From positions 1 through 7,423 of the forward strand of contig JAEWQH010000055.1 in NCBI GenBank assembly GCA_023399275.1: DNA of 7,423 nt. The letters are read 5' to 3'. The notes beneath the pieces are model-generated. The model was not told where the DNA came from. It searched no databases and saw only the letters and a list, made by a program, of their open reading frames with translations. Position 1 is the first letter of the stretch; each line of letters begins with the position of its first letter. Below, one piece after another: positions 1 through 6,248 of the stretch. Made by a program: the position numbers and the translations under genes. The stretch is from Bacillota bacterium (GTDB lineage: Bacteria; Bacillota; Clostridia; Christensenellales; CAG-138).

Positions 1-2979
1 GGGTACGAACGGGTGGAGATGGTCGAGGGGCGCGGGCAGTGCGCCGCACGCGGTGACCTTGTGGACGTGTTTGCGCCGGGCGAAGAATACCCCGTGCGCA
101 TCGAGTTCTTTGGCGACGAGATCGACCAGATGCGCGCCTTTGATCCGCTGACGCAGCGCAGCGTGGAGCAGGTGCAGCGCGTGCTCCTGCGCCCCGCGCT
201 GGAGACGCCGCAGCCAAAGGAGCTCACGCAGAAGGCGCTGGCGCGCATTGCGGGCAGGGCCGGCCTGAGCGACCAGGAGGATGCGTGGAGCGCGGGGGCC
301 TCCAGCGTGGGCGGGGATGTGCTGCTGCCGCTGCTCTACAAAAAGACCGATACGGTTCTGGATTATCTTGATGAGGACGCGATCCGCATCGTGGACGAAG
401 CGCTGCTCGTGGACGAGGCGCTGCGCACCGAGCAGATGCGCTTTGCCGAGAGCGTGAAGGCCATGCTTGAGCGCGATGAGGGCGTGCCGGAGCAGGGCGC
501 GCTGGAGCGCGGCGCAAACGAGACGCTCGAGCGGCTGAACACCGGACGAACGGCGCTTTTCTATGCGCTTTCACGCACGCATCCGCAGTTTTCCCCGCGG
601 GAGATCGTCTCGCTCGAGTCGCGTGGCGCGCCGCAGTTCATGGGCGCATTTGACGAGATCGCCCGCGAGGTCAAGCGGCTCAACGCGCAGGGGGAGAAGA
701 CGGTCATCTACGCGGGCGAGCAGACGCAGGAGCTGCTCGATAACTTCGCCGACTACGGCGCGGAGGCGACGGCGGCGGGCAAACTGCCCGCGGAGCTGCC
801 GGCCGGCAAGACGCTGATCCTGCCGGGGCAGCTGGCGCGTGGATTCTCCTACCCCCAGCTCAAGCTGAATATCTTCAGCGAATATGAGATCACTGGGCGC
901 ACTGAGCGCGCGGTGAAAAAGAGCCGCGCGAAGAAGCACCTTTCGTTCTCCGAGCTCTCGGTGGGCGACTACATCGTGCACGAGGCGCACGGCATCGGCC
1001 GCTTCGTCAAGGTGGAGCCACTGACGGTGCAGGGCAACACGAAGGACTACCTGCTCATCGAATACCGTGGCGGAGATCGGCTCTATATCCCGACCGACCA
1101 GCTCGACCGCGTGCAGAAGTACGTCGGCGGCGGCGAGGACGAGGTCGGTCCCCAGTTGAGCAAGCTCGGCGGGGCGGAGTGGACCAACCGCGTCAACAAA
1201 GCGAAAAATGCGGCGAAGAAGCTCGCCGTCGATCTGGCGGCGCTGTATGCCGAGCGCGCGAGCGCAAAGGGGTTTGCCTTTTCGAAGGACACCGCCTGGC
1301 AGCGCACCTTTGAGGAGCGCTTTCCCTATGAGCTGACCCCCGACCAGAAGCAGAGCATGCAGGAGATCAAGGCGGATATGGAGCAGCCGCGGCCCATGGA
1401 CCGCCTGCTCTGCGGCGATGTGGGATACGGCAAGACGGAGCTTGCACTGCGCGCCGTATTCAAGGCGGTTCAGGATGGGAAGCAGGTTGCGATCCTCGTG
1501 CCGACCACCATTCTGGCGCAGCAGCACTACAACACCATGTGCTCGCGCTTTGCCGATTTTCCGGTGAAGATGGCGTGCCTCTCCCGTTTCCAAACGCCAA
1601 AGGAGCGTGAGGCGATCAAGACGGCGCTCGCCGCCGGGCAGATCGACTGCGTCGTTGGCACCCACGCCCTGCTGGCAAAGGATGTGAAGTACAAGGCGCT
1701 CGGCCTGCTCATCGTAGACGAGGAGCACCGTTTTGGCGTGAACCACAAGGAACAGATCAAGGCGATCAAGAAGGCGGTGGATGTGCTGACGCTCACGGCC
1801 ACGCCGATCCCGCGCACGCTGAATATGTCCATGACCGGCATACGTGACATCAGCGTGATCGAGACCCCGCCGGAGGCGCGCTACCCTGTGCAGACCTATG
1901 TGCTGGAGTATACCGACGCGCTGATCAAGGATGCGCTGAGCCGCGAGATCGCGCGAAAGGGGCAGGCGTATGTGGTCTCAAACCGCGTGCAGAGCATGGA
2001 GCAGACCGCGCGCAGGCTGGAAGCGCTCGTGCCGGAGGCGCGCATCGGCATCGCGCACGGGCAGATGGGGGAGACGCAGCTGGAAAACGCGATGATCGAT
2101 TTTTTGGAGCAGAAAAACGATGTGCTGCTCTGCTCCACCATCATCGAGAGCGGGCTCGACATCGGCAACGCCAACACGCTGGTCGTGCTGGAGGCGGATA
2201 AGATGGGCCTGGCCCAGCTCTACCAGTTGCGTGGGCGCGTGGGACGCTCGAGTCGCATCGGCTACGCATATTTCACGGTGCAGACCGGCCGCGTGATGAA
2301 CGAAAAGGCCGCAAAGCGGCTGATGGCCATCCGCGAGTTTACGCAGTTTGGCGCGGGATTCCAGCTCGCCATGCGCGACCTGGAGATCCGCGGCGCGGGG
2401 TCGCTGCTCGGCGCGGAGCAGCACGGGCACATCAGCGACGTTGGTTATGAATACTACGTCAAGCTCATTCGCCGCGCGGTGGACGAGCAGCAGGGCAGAA
2501 GCCAGGAGCCGCTCACCGAGACGAGCGTGGATATCCCCATCGACGCGCACATCCCGCACGGCTACGTGCCCAGCGAGCTCATGCGCCTCAAGGCCTACCG
2601 CCGCATTGCGCAGATCGATGGCGCGGAGAGCCTCATGGACGTGACGGAGGAGTTCATCGACCGTTTCGGTGAGCCGCCGGAGAGCGTGACGAACCTCATG
2701 CGCATCTCCGAGGTCAAGGCATATGCCGCGCGTGCGTTTATCGAGAGCGTTGCGGTGCGCGACGGGGAGGCGAAGCTGCGCTTTTCGCAAAACGCAAGGT
2801 TCGACGGCGGTAAGCTCATTGCAGCCGTTTCGGCATTTGAGGGCGCGCGGCTGATCGCCAGCGATCCGCCCGCCATCGAAATACGGCAGAAAAATGCCAG
2901 CGCGGCGGCAGTTACGGGCAAACTGCCACAATTCCTTTACACAATTGTCCGTTGCGTCGAATTGGATGCAGGCATATAA
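1..2979 (+). CDS. mfd: Transcription-repair coupling factor Mfd (5' end cut off by window)
   Basis: Mfd is a cytoplasmic ATP-dependent DNA translocase that removes RNA polymerase stalled at lesions and recruits UvrA for nucleotide excision repair. The frame is open from base 1 with no start, so about 150 N-terminal residues probably lie upstream. Visible domains in order are: the end of the UvrB-like module (GYERVEMVEG at the edge, then GDLVDVFAPGEEYPVRIEFFG); the CarD-like RNA-polymerase-interacting domain at about 937-1190 (SVGDYIVHEAHGIGRF); a superfamily 2 helicase with Walker A GDVGYGKTE at 1414-1440, DEEH box at 1717-1728 and motif III TATPIPRTL; a second RecA lobe with GLDIGNANT and QLYQLRGRVGRS; the MRDLEIRGAGSLLGAEQHG translocation segment; and the C-terminal TRCF domain from about 2520. 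All helicase motifs are intact. The stop TAA at 2977-2979 overlaps a putative promoter for the next gene. The identification is secure. Confidence 0.97.
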   Translation, partial: GYERVEMVEGRGQCAARGDLVDVFAPGEEYPVRIEFFGDEIDQMRAFDPLTQRSVEQVQRVLLRPALETPQPKELTQKALARIAGRAGLSDQEDAWSAGASSVGGDVLLPLLYKKTDTVLDYLDEDAIRIVDEALLVDEALRTEQMRFAESVKAMLERDEGVPEQGALERGANETLERLNTGRTALFYALSRTHPQFSPREIVSLESRGAPQFMGAFDEIAREVKRLNAQGEKTVIYAGEQTQELLDNFADYGAEATAAGKLPAELPAGKTLILPGQLARGFSYPQLKLNIFSEYEITGRTERAVKKSRAKKHLSFSELSVGDYIVHEAHGIGRFVKVEPLTVQGNTKDYLLIEYRGGDRLYIPTDQLDRVQKYVGGGEDEVGPQLSKLGGAEWTNRVNKAKNAAKKLAVDLAALYAERASAKGFAFSKDTAWQRTFEERFPYELTPDQKQSMQEIKADMEQPRPMDRLLCGDVGYGKTELALRAVFKAVQDGKQVAILVPTTILAQQHYNTMCSRFADFPVKMACLSRFQTPKEREAIKTALAAGQIDCVVGTHALLAKDVKYKALGLLIVDEEHRFGVNHKEQIKAIKKAVDVLTLTATPIPRTLNMSMTGIRDISVIETPPEARYPVQTYVLEYTDALIKDALSREIARKGQAYVVSNRVQSMEQTARRLEALVPEARIGIAHGQMGETQLENAMIDFLEQKNDVLLCSTIIESGLDIGNANTLVVLEADKMGLAQLYQLRGRVGRSSRIGYAYFTVQTGRVMNEKAAKRLMAIREFTQFGAGFQLAMRDLEIRGAGSLLGAEQHGHISDVGYEYYVKLIRRAVDEQQGRSQEPLTETSVDIPIDAHIPHGYVPSELMRLKAYRRIAQIDGAESLMDVTEEFIDRFGEPPESVTNLMRISEVKAYAARAFIESVAVRDGEAKLRFSQNARFDGGKLIAAVSAFEGARLIASDPPAIEIRQKNASAAAVTGKLPQFLYTIVRCVELDAGI

Positions 2980-2980
2980 T
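2952..2980 (+). promoter_or_regulatory. Putative sigma-A promoter overlapping the mfd stop codon
   Basis: A perfect -10 hexamer TATAAT lies at 2975-2980 and contains the TAA stop of mfd. A weak -35 (TTGCGT, 2952-2957) is placed 17 bp upstream, so recognition would depend mainly on the -10. Transcription would start near 2987 and give the lipoprotein gene its own promoter, independent of mfd read-through. This is inferred from sequence alone. Confidence 0.6.
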
Positions 2981-2986
2981 GATAAA

Positions 2987-3123
2987 AGCGGCGTAAGAAG
3001 CCGCGGCTCGGACGCGGGCACCCGCGCCGGAGAATGCCAACCTTCCCAAAGACACATGGGAAGGCACTCAAATCGTTTCCAATGCGCAGGAGCGCTGAAT
3101 AAAAAAGGGAGAAACCGACTACT
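2987..3123 (+). promoter_or_regulatory. Structured 5' leader of the foldase-like lipoprotein gene
   Basis: The predicted 137-nt untranslated leader can form three successive hairpins: GCGGC/GCCGC (2988-2992 with 3000-3004), a GC-rich stem CGG-A-CGCGG with CCGCG-CCG (3009-3017 with 3022-3029, one bulged A, GCAC loop), and CCTTCCC/GGGAAGG (3041-3047 with 3058-3064, ten-base loop). None is followed by a T-run, so they do not look like intrinsic terminators. A purine stretch (AAAAAAGGGAGAAA, 3101-3114) follows and supplies the ribosome binding site. I do not recognise any known riboswitch class here; the function is unknown. Confidence 0.4.
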
Positions 3124-4593
3124 ATGAACAACATCTGGAAAAAGGCGCTCTCTGTGCTGATCGCCGTTGCGCTGACGCTGTCCTTTGCGGCGTGCGCCGG
3201 CAAGGGGACGGACAACGCCAGCGCATCCAACGCAACCGACTCGGATGCGACATATTCCGACGAAGAGCGCGATGAGATCGCCGTGAAAATCGGCGACGAT
3301 TTCACCATCACCAAGGGCGACATCATCGACGAATACGACTACATGGTCTCCATGTATTCATACTATGGCATGAGTGCGCCGAGCAAAGACGAGGATGTCG
3401 AGGCCATGCAGGATAGCGTGATCTCGGCTCTGGTCGAGGACAAGCTCCAGCTCTATGAAGCGCAGCTGCTTGGCGTCACTCTCTCCGACGAGCAGAAGGA
3501 AGAGGTCGATGCGCAGGTGGAAGAGCAGATGCAGTACTATATGGACTCATTCCGCTCGGAGGCGGAGAGCGAAGGCGCGAGCGATGTCGAGACCCGCGCG
3601 CTGGAGATCTTCCAGGAGCAGTTGGATGCGTCCGGCTTGGAAATGGACGTGGAAGGCTTCCGCAGCTACATGCTCGAGAGTTATACCAACGAGGCGCTGA
3701 AAACCGCGCTCAAGGCGGAGGTGACCAAGGATGTCACCGCGACGGACGAGGAGATTCAGTCGTATTACGACGATCTGCTTGCCTCCCAAACCGAGAGCTA
3801 CACCACCAGCCCGGCGGACTACGGCGCGGCTGCGGAGGACTATCAGATGAGCGGCGGCGATCCAATGCTCTATACGCCGGAGGGGTATGTGCGCGTGCGC
3901 TCCATCAGCATCACGCCTGCTGACGAGGTTTCGGATGAATATACCTCGCTCAAGGACGAGCTGGATGCGTTGGAAGTGGAGTTCGGCACGGCGGCGCTTA
4001 CGGCGTTGGCCGATAAGTACGCAGCAAAAGGCGCGGACGCTTCCGCCACGGGCATCAACGTGACCATCGGCGAGATCGACGGCGGCGCCGAGATCGTCAG
4101 CGACTACATGACCAAAAAGGCCGCGGCCGACGCGCTGTATGAAGAGTACATCAAGGATGCGCGCGCCAAGGCGGATGAGGCCTATGCGGCGCTCCAGTCG
4201 GGCACGAGCTTTGAAGATGTGCTCAAGGAGTATGGCGAGGACACGATGTATACCGAGTATCCGACGTTTGTGGACACCGGGCTTCTGATGTATGTTGGCG
4301 GCGAGGACACCGCCTGGAACGAGAAGCTTGTGGAGGCCGTCGGCCAGCTCAAGGATGGCGAGTATACCGCGGTTATCCTGGTGGACGACGTATTCTACAT
4401 CCTCCAGCTTGTCGGCAGCGAACCCGCGGGCGAGCGTTCGCTTACGGACGTGTATGACGACATCAAAGCGGCGGTGGTCGCCACGAATAGCGACACGTAC
4501 TGGAATACGGAGCTCTCCGCTTGGCAGAATGACACCAGCATCGTGACCTACTTTGAGGATGTCTATCGTGACATCGGCAAAGCGGTAGGTTAA
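3124..4593 (+). CDS. SurA/PrsA-type foldase-like lipoprotein with degenerate parvulin domain
   Basis: This is a predicted extracytoplasmic, membrane-anchored folding factor for exported proteins. Residues 1-23 form a lipoprotein signal peptide (positive start MNNIWKK, hydrophobic core, FAAC with Cys24 as the lipidation site). Residues about 50-200 match the SurA N-terminal chaperone domain (EIAVKIGDDFTITKGDIIDE) and end in the typical TATDEEIQSYYDD linker. Residues about 255-430 match a parvulin rotamase fold: first strand GYVRVRSISIT, helix around DEAYAALQSGTSFEDVLKEY, last strand DDVFYILQLV. About 80 residues (265-345) are inserted after the first strand. The two histidines usual in parvulins (SHIL and GYHII motifs) are replaced by Ser260 and Tyr425, and the protein contains no histidine anywhere. 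It is strongly acidic, with one cysteine only. The start is supported by GGGAG at 3107-3111, 12 bases upstream, and by the signal peptide. Chaperone activity is plausible; prolyl isomerase activity is doubtful. Confidence 0.85.
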   Translation: MNNIWKKALSVLIAVALTLSFAACAGKGTDNASASNATDSDATYSDEERDEIAVKIGDDFTITKGDIIDEYDYMVSMYSYYGMSAPSKDEDVEAMQDSVISALVEDKLQLYEAQLLGVTLSDEQKEEVDAQVEEQMQYYMDSFRSEAESEGASDVETRALEIFQEQLDASGLEMDVEGFRSYMLESYTNEALKTALKAEVTKDVTATDEEIQSYYDDLLASQTESYTTSPADYGAAAEDYQMSGGDPMLYTPEGYVRVRSISITPADEVSDEYTSLKDELDALEVEFGTAALTALADKYAAKGADASATGINVTIGEIDGGAEIVSDYMTKKAAADALYEEYIKDARAKADEAYAALQSGTSFEDVLKEYGEDTMYTEYPTFVDTGLLMYVGGEDTAWNEKLVEAVGQLKDGEYTAVILVDDVFYILQLVGSEPAGERSLTDVYDDIKAAVVATNSDTYWNTELSAWQNDTSIVTYFEDVYRDIGKAVG

Positions 4594-4609
4594 ATAACCG
4601 ATTGAACAA

Positions 4610-4637
4610 AGGCGGGCGGCAGAGATGCCGCCCGCCT
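4610..4637. terminator. Strong GC hairpin after the foldase-like gene
   Basis: An 11-bp perfect inverted repeat (AGGCGGGCGGC, loop AGAGAT, GCCGCCCGCCT) begins 17 bases after the stop codon. On the plus strand no T-run follows, so it may act as a 3' stabilising hairpin or a U-less terminator. Read on the minus strand it is followed by TTTGTTC, a weak U-tract, so it could also stop leftward transcription. Confidence 0.6.
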
Positions 4638-4664
4638 CAGCCATCCCGGCCGCGCGCGTGTACG

Positions 4665-4694
4665 ATTATACAGATACGGGAGATTTGCGGACAA
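4665..4694 (-). promoter_or_regulatory. Possible leftward promoter upstream of rubredoxin
   Basis: On the minus strand a perfect TATAAT (4665-4670) is preceded at 18 bp by TTGTCC (4689-4694), a reasonable sigma-A pair. Transcription would start near 4658 and meet the GC hairpin at 4610-4637 within about 50 bases. No minus-strand gene lies just downstream. The match may be chance. Confidence 0.3.
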
Positions 4695-4708
4695 TGCACT
4701 GAAAAAAC

Positions 4709-4737
4709 TTGTCATTGTAATTCGGATTTGCTATATT
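4709..4737 (+). promoter_or_regulatory. Sigma-A promoter of the rubredoxin gene
   Basis: TTGTCA (4709-4714, five of six consensus bases) and TATATT (4732-4737, five of six) are separated by the optimal 17 bp. The start of transcription is expected near 4744, giving a leader of about 78 bases before the rubredoxin start codon. This is the best-looking promoter in the window. Confidence 0.75.
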
Positions 4738-4821
4738 GGATGCAGAACGAAACTGCCGAAGCGCATCCAGGCGTTATCGAAGCGGTCAGCTGGTTCAATT
4801 CAAGCAGGAGGTATGAGTAGT

Positions 4822-4977
4822 ATGAAGTATGAATGCGTTTGCGGTTATGTATACGATCCCGAGATTGGCGATCCCGACAACGGCATTGCCCCGGGCACCG
4901 CGTTTGAAGACCTGCCCGAAGATTGGGTCTGCCCCGTCTGCGGCATGGACAAGGAAGCCTTCACGGCGATCGAATAA
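4822..4977 (+). CDS. Rubredoxin
   Basis: This is a 51-residue rubredoxin, a small cytoplasmic iron protein that carries single electrons, in anaerobes often to oxygen- or peroxide-reducing enzymes. The family signature is clear: GYVYDPEIGDPDNGIAPGT, then FEDLPEDWVCPVCG, with the second cysteine pair at residues 37 and 40 (C-P-V-C-G). The first pair is odd: C5-V6-C7-G8-Y9, so C-x-C-G where C-x-x-C-G is normal, as if one codon were missing. The aromatic core residues (Tyr3, Tyr9, Tyr11, Phe28, Trp35) are kept. AGGAGG at 4806-4811 is 10 bases from the ATG at 4822; an in-frame ATG at 4813 (adding MSS) is only one base from it and therefore unlikely. The gene is monocistronic, with its own promoter and terminator. 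It is too short for many gene callers. Confidence 0.93.
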   Translation: MKYECVCGYVYDPEIGDPDNGIAPGTAFEDLPEDWVCPVCGMDKEAFTAIE

Positions 4978-4994
4978 CGGTTCCCACTCAAAAT

Positions 4995-5024
4995 AAAGCG
5001 TCCGGCCTTGCGCCGGACGCTTTT
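4995..5024. terminator. Bidirectional intrinsic terminator between rubredoxin and the binding-protein gene
   Basis: A 9-bp perfect GC-rich stem, GCGTCCGGC (4998-5006) with GCCGGACGC (5012-5020) and a CTTGC loop, is followed by TTTTATCT on the plus strand. AAAATAAA precedes it, which reads TTTATTTT on the minus strand. It should end the rubredoxin transcript and also stop transcripts arriving from the convergent gene at 5178-6248. Confidence 0.88.
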
Positions 5025-5060
5025 ATCTACGCCCAAAACTGTTTTTTGACGGAGGAGGGA

Positions 5061-5101
5061 CGTTTTGCCGCGCGTCTTTCGGGTTCCCGGACGGCAAAAC
5101 G
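5061..5101. repeat. 10-bp perfect inverted repeat in the convergent gap
   Basis: CGTTTTGCCG (5061-5070) and CGGCAAAACG (5092-5101) form a perfect stem around a 21-base loop, which itself contains CGGG/CCCG. It lies between the 3' ends of rubredoxin and the minus-strand binding protein. No T-run follows on either strand, so it is not a classic terminator. A second inverted pair, CAGCCGG/CCGGCTG (5136-5142 with 5166-5172), lies closer to the stop of the binding protein. The role is unknown. Confidence 0.5.
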
Positions 5102-5177
5102 CACAGAAAAACTGCCTATGCCGGACGATCCGCTGCAGCCGGATTGGTTGGGGTAAGGGCTGCGGCCGGCTGTCGGG

Positions 5178-6248
5178 TCACTCAGGTTGTTTGCCTTCAT
5201 ACAGCGCCGTGTAGAGTGCTGCGGCGCCTGCAAGGATGCGCGGGCCCGCGCGCGTGATCAGCGCGGGATCGATGTAGTAGACGCGATTGTTCTTCACCGC
5301 GTCCACCTGTGTCCATTCGCTGCGCGCCAGGATCTCCGCCGGCCCGGTTGGCGCGGATTCGTTTGCGGCCGGGTCCGGCGACGCATTTGGATCGGCTGTC
5401 TCATCCGGTTCGGGCTGCGCGTCCGCAGCGCTCTGCGCGGCGGTGATGATGATATCCGGCGAGCGGCCGACCACCTGATCCTGCGTGACGCTGATCAGCC
5501 CGGCCTGGTCCTCAAACTCGTTGTGATACCCGAGCAGAGAGACCAGCGAGGAAAAAACGGTGCTTCCGCCGAGGGTCGTCATGCCATCGGCCAGCGGCGT
5601 GAGCTCCAGATAGACCGTTTCGCTATGGGAGGAAATCTTCGCCTGCAGCGCGGCAAGGTCGGTGATGATCTGGGAAACGAGCGAGCCGGCCTCTGCGGCG
5701 TGGTTGGTGACGGTGCCGAGCAGTGAGATAGCGCCATACATATTGTTGATGTCCGTCACGTTGGTGACCACAACCGGTATACTTGCGTTTGCAAGGGCGG
5801 AGATGAGATCCGCGTCCTGCGCGTCCTCCATGCCCATGATCACAAGCTGTGGCTCGCGCTGCAGCAGCAGTTCCGGATCGGTCTTCCCGTCCACCGTAGC
5901 GTAGGGCAGCAGCGTTGCCTCCGCCGGGTAGTCGCAGCCGATCGACCGCCCGACGATGCGCTCGCCCGCGCCGATGGCATAGAGGACTTCGCAGTCTGCC
6001 GGGTCGAGCACGACGATGCGGTCCGGGTATGCGCTCAGGCGGATGGCGTTGCCCGCCATGTCCACGGTATCCACAAGATACGCGCTGGAGGAGGCCGGTT
6101 GCGCTGCGGCGTCACCGCTTGGCGTAAAGTCGGAGGAAACGTTGGTCGCACCGTCTTCGACGGGGACAGGCGAGGGCAGCGCGCAGCCGCTTAGCGCCAG
6201 TGCAAGGCAAAGCATGAGTGCGAGTGCCGATTTTAGTTGATTTGTCAT
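5178..6248 (-). CDS. ABC transporter substrate-binding lipoprotein, BtuF/FhuD type (periplasmic_binding family)
   Basis: This 356-residue protein is a predicted lipid-anchored receptor that would deliver an iron-siderophore, haem or corrinoid to an ABC importer. Residues 1-21 form a lipoprotein signal peptide with the lipobox L-S-G-C (Cys22), followed by a flexible Ser/Ala/Pro linker to about residue 57. The N-lobe shows the family pattern RIVVLDPADCEVLYAIGAGE (77-96), then CDYP (105-108), DPELLLQREPQLVIMG (124-139) and IPVVVTNV. The connecting helix and C-lobe follow, with YLELTPLADGMTTLGGSTVF, then PDIIITA (264-270) and finally WTQVDAVKNNRVYYIDP (312-328). About 34 residues at 271-304 are a low-complexity insert rich in Pro, Asp, Glu and Ala. 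The ATG at 6246-6248 was chosen because it opens the signal peptide and has AAAGGA 10 bases upstream; a longer reading frame to 6395 has neither. No permease or ATPase gene lies in the window. The ligand cannot be told from the sequence. Confidence 0.9.
   Translation of the reverse strand: MTNQLKSALALMLCLALALSGCALPSPVPVEDGATNVSSDFTPSGDAAAQPASSSAYLVDTVDMAGNAIRLSAYPDRIVVLDPADCEVLYAIGAGERIVGRSIGCDYPAEATLLPYATVDGKTDPELLLQREPQLVIMGMEDAQDADLISALANASIPVVVTNVTDINNMYGAISLLGTVTNHAAEAGSLVSQIITDLAALQAKISSHSETVYLELTPLADGMTTLGGSTVFSSLVSLLGYHNEFEDQAGLISVTQDQVVGRSPDIIITAAQSAADAQPEPDETADPNASPDPAANESAPTGPAEILARSEWTQVDAVKNNRVYYIDPALITRAGPRILAGAAALYTALYEGKQPE

Noticed and set aside
571..1746. Long minus-strand open frame opposite mfd
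   Set aside because: It lies fully antisense to a strongly conserved gene, and its product is an Arg/Leu/Ala-rich GC shadow with no domain-like pattern.
1978..3057. Long minus-strand open frame over the end of mfd
   Set aside because: It is antisense to intact Mfd helicase and TRCF motifs, with His/Arg/Ala-rich shadow composition and no ribosome binding site that I can see.
3035..3068. GGGAAGGC-like segment suggesting a cobalamin riboswitch
   Set aside because: The other core elements of that riboswitch, such as GCCACTG and the upstream B12 box context, are missing. GGGAAGG simply pairs with CCTTCCC just upstream.
2966..3127. Possible leader peptide whose TGA overlaps the ATG of the foldase-like gene (ATGA)
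   Set aside because: The frame has no ribosome binding site before its candidate ATGs (2966, 3055). Its composition looks like translated non-coding DNA, and the hairpins explain the region better.
3547..4644. 365-residue minus-strand open frame opposite the foldase-like gene
   Set aside because: The plus-strand gene has a signal peptide, family motifs and a ribosome binding site. The antisense frame is Arg/Gly/Leu-rich without motifs.
4602..4820. 72-residue plus-strand open frame before rubredoxin
   Set aside because: It spans the GC hairpin, the promoter and the leader, has no ribosome binding site, and looks random in composition.
4923..5156. 77-residue plus-strand frame overlapping rubredoxin's end and the terminator
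   Set aside because: It is out of frame with rubredoxin and runs through the terminator and inverted repeats.
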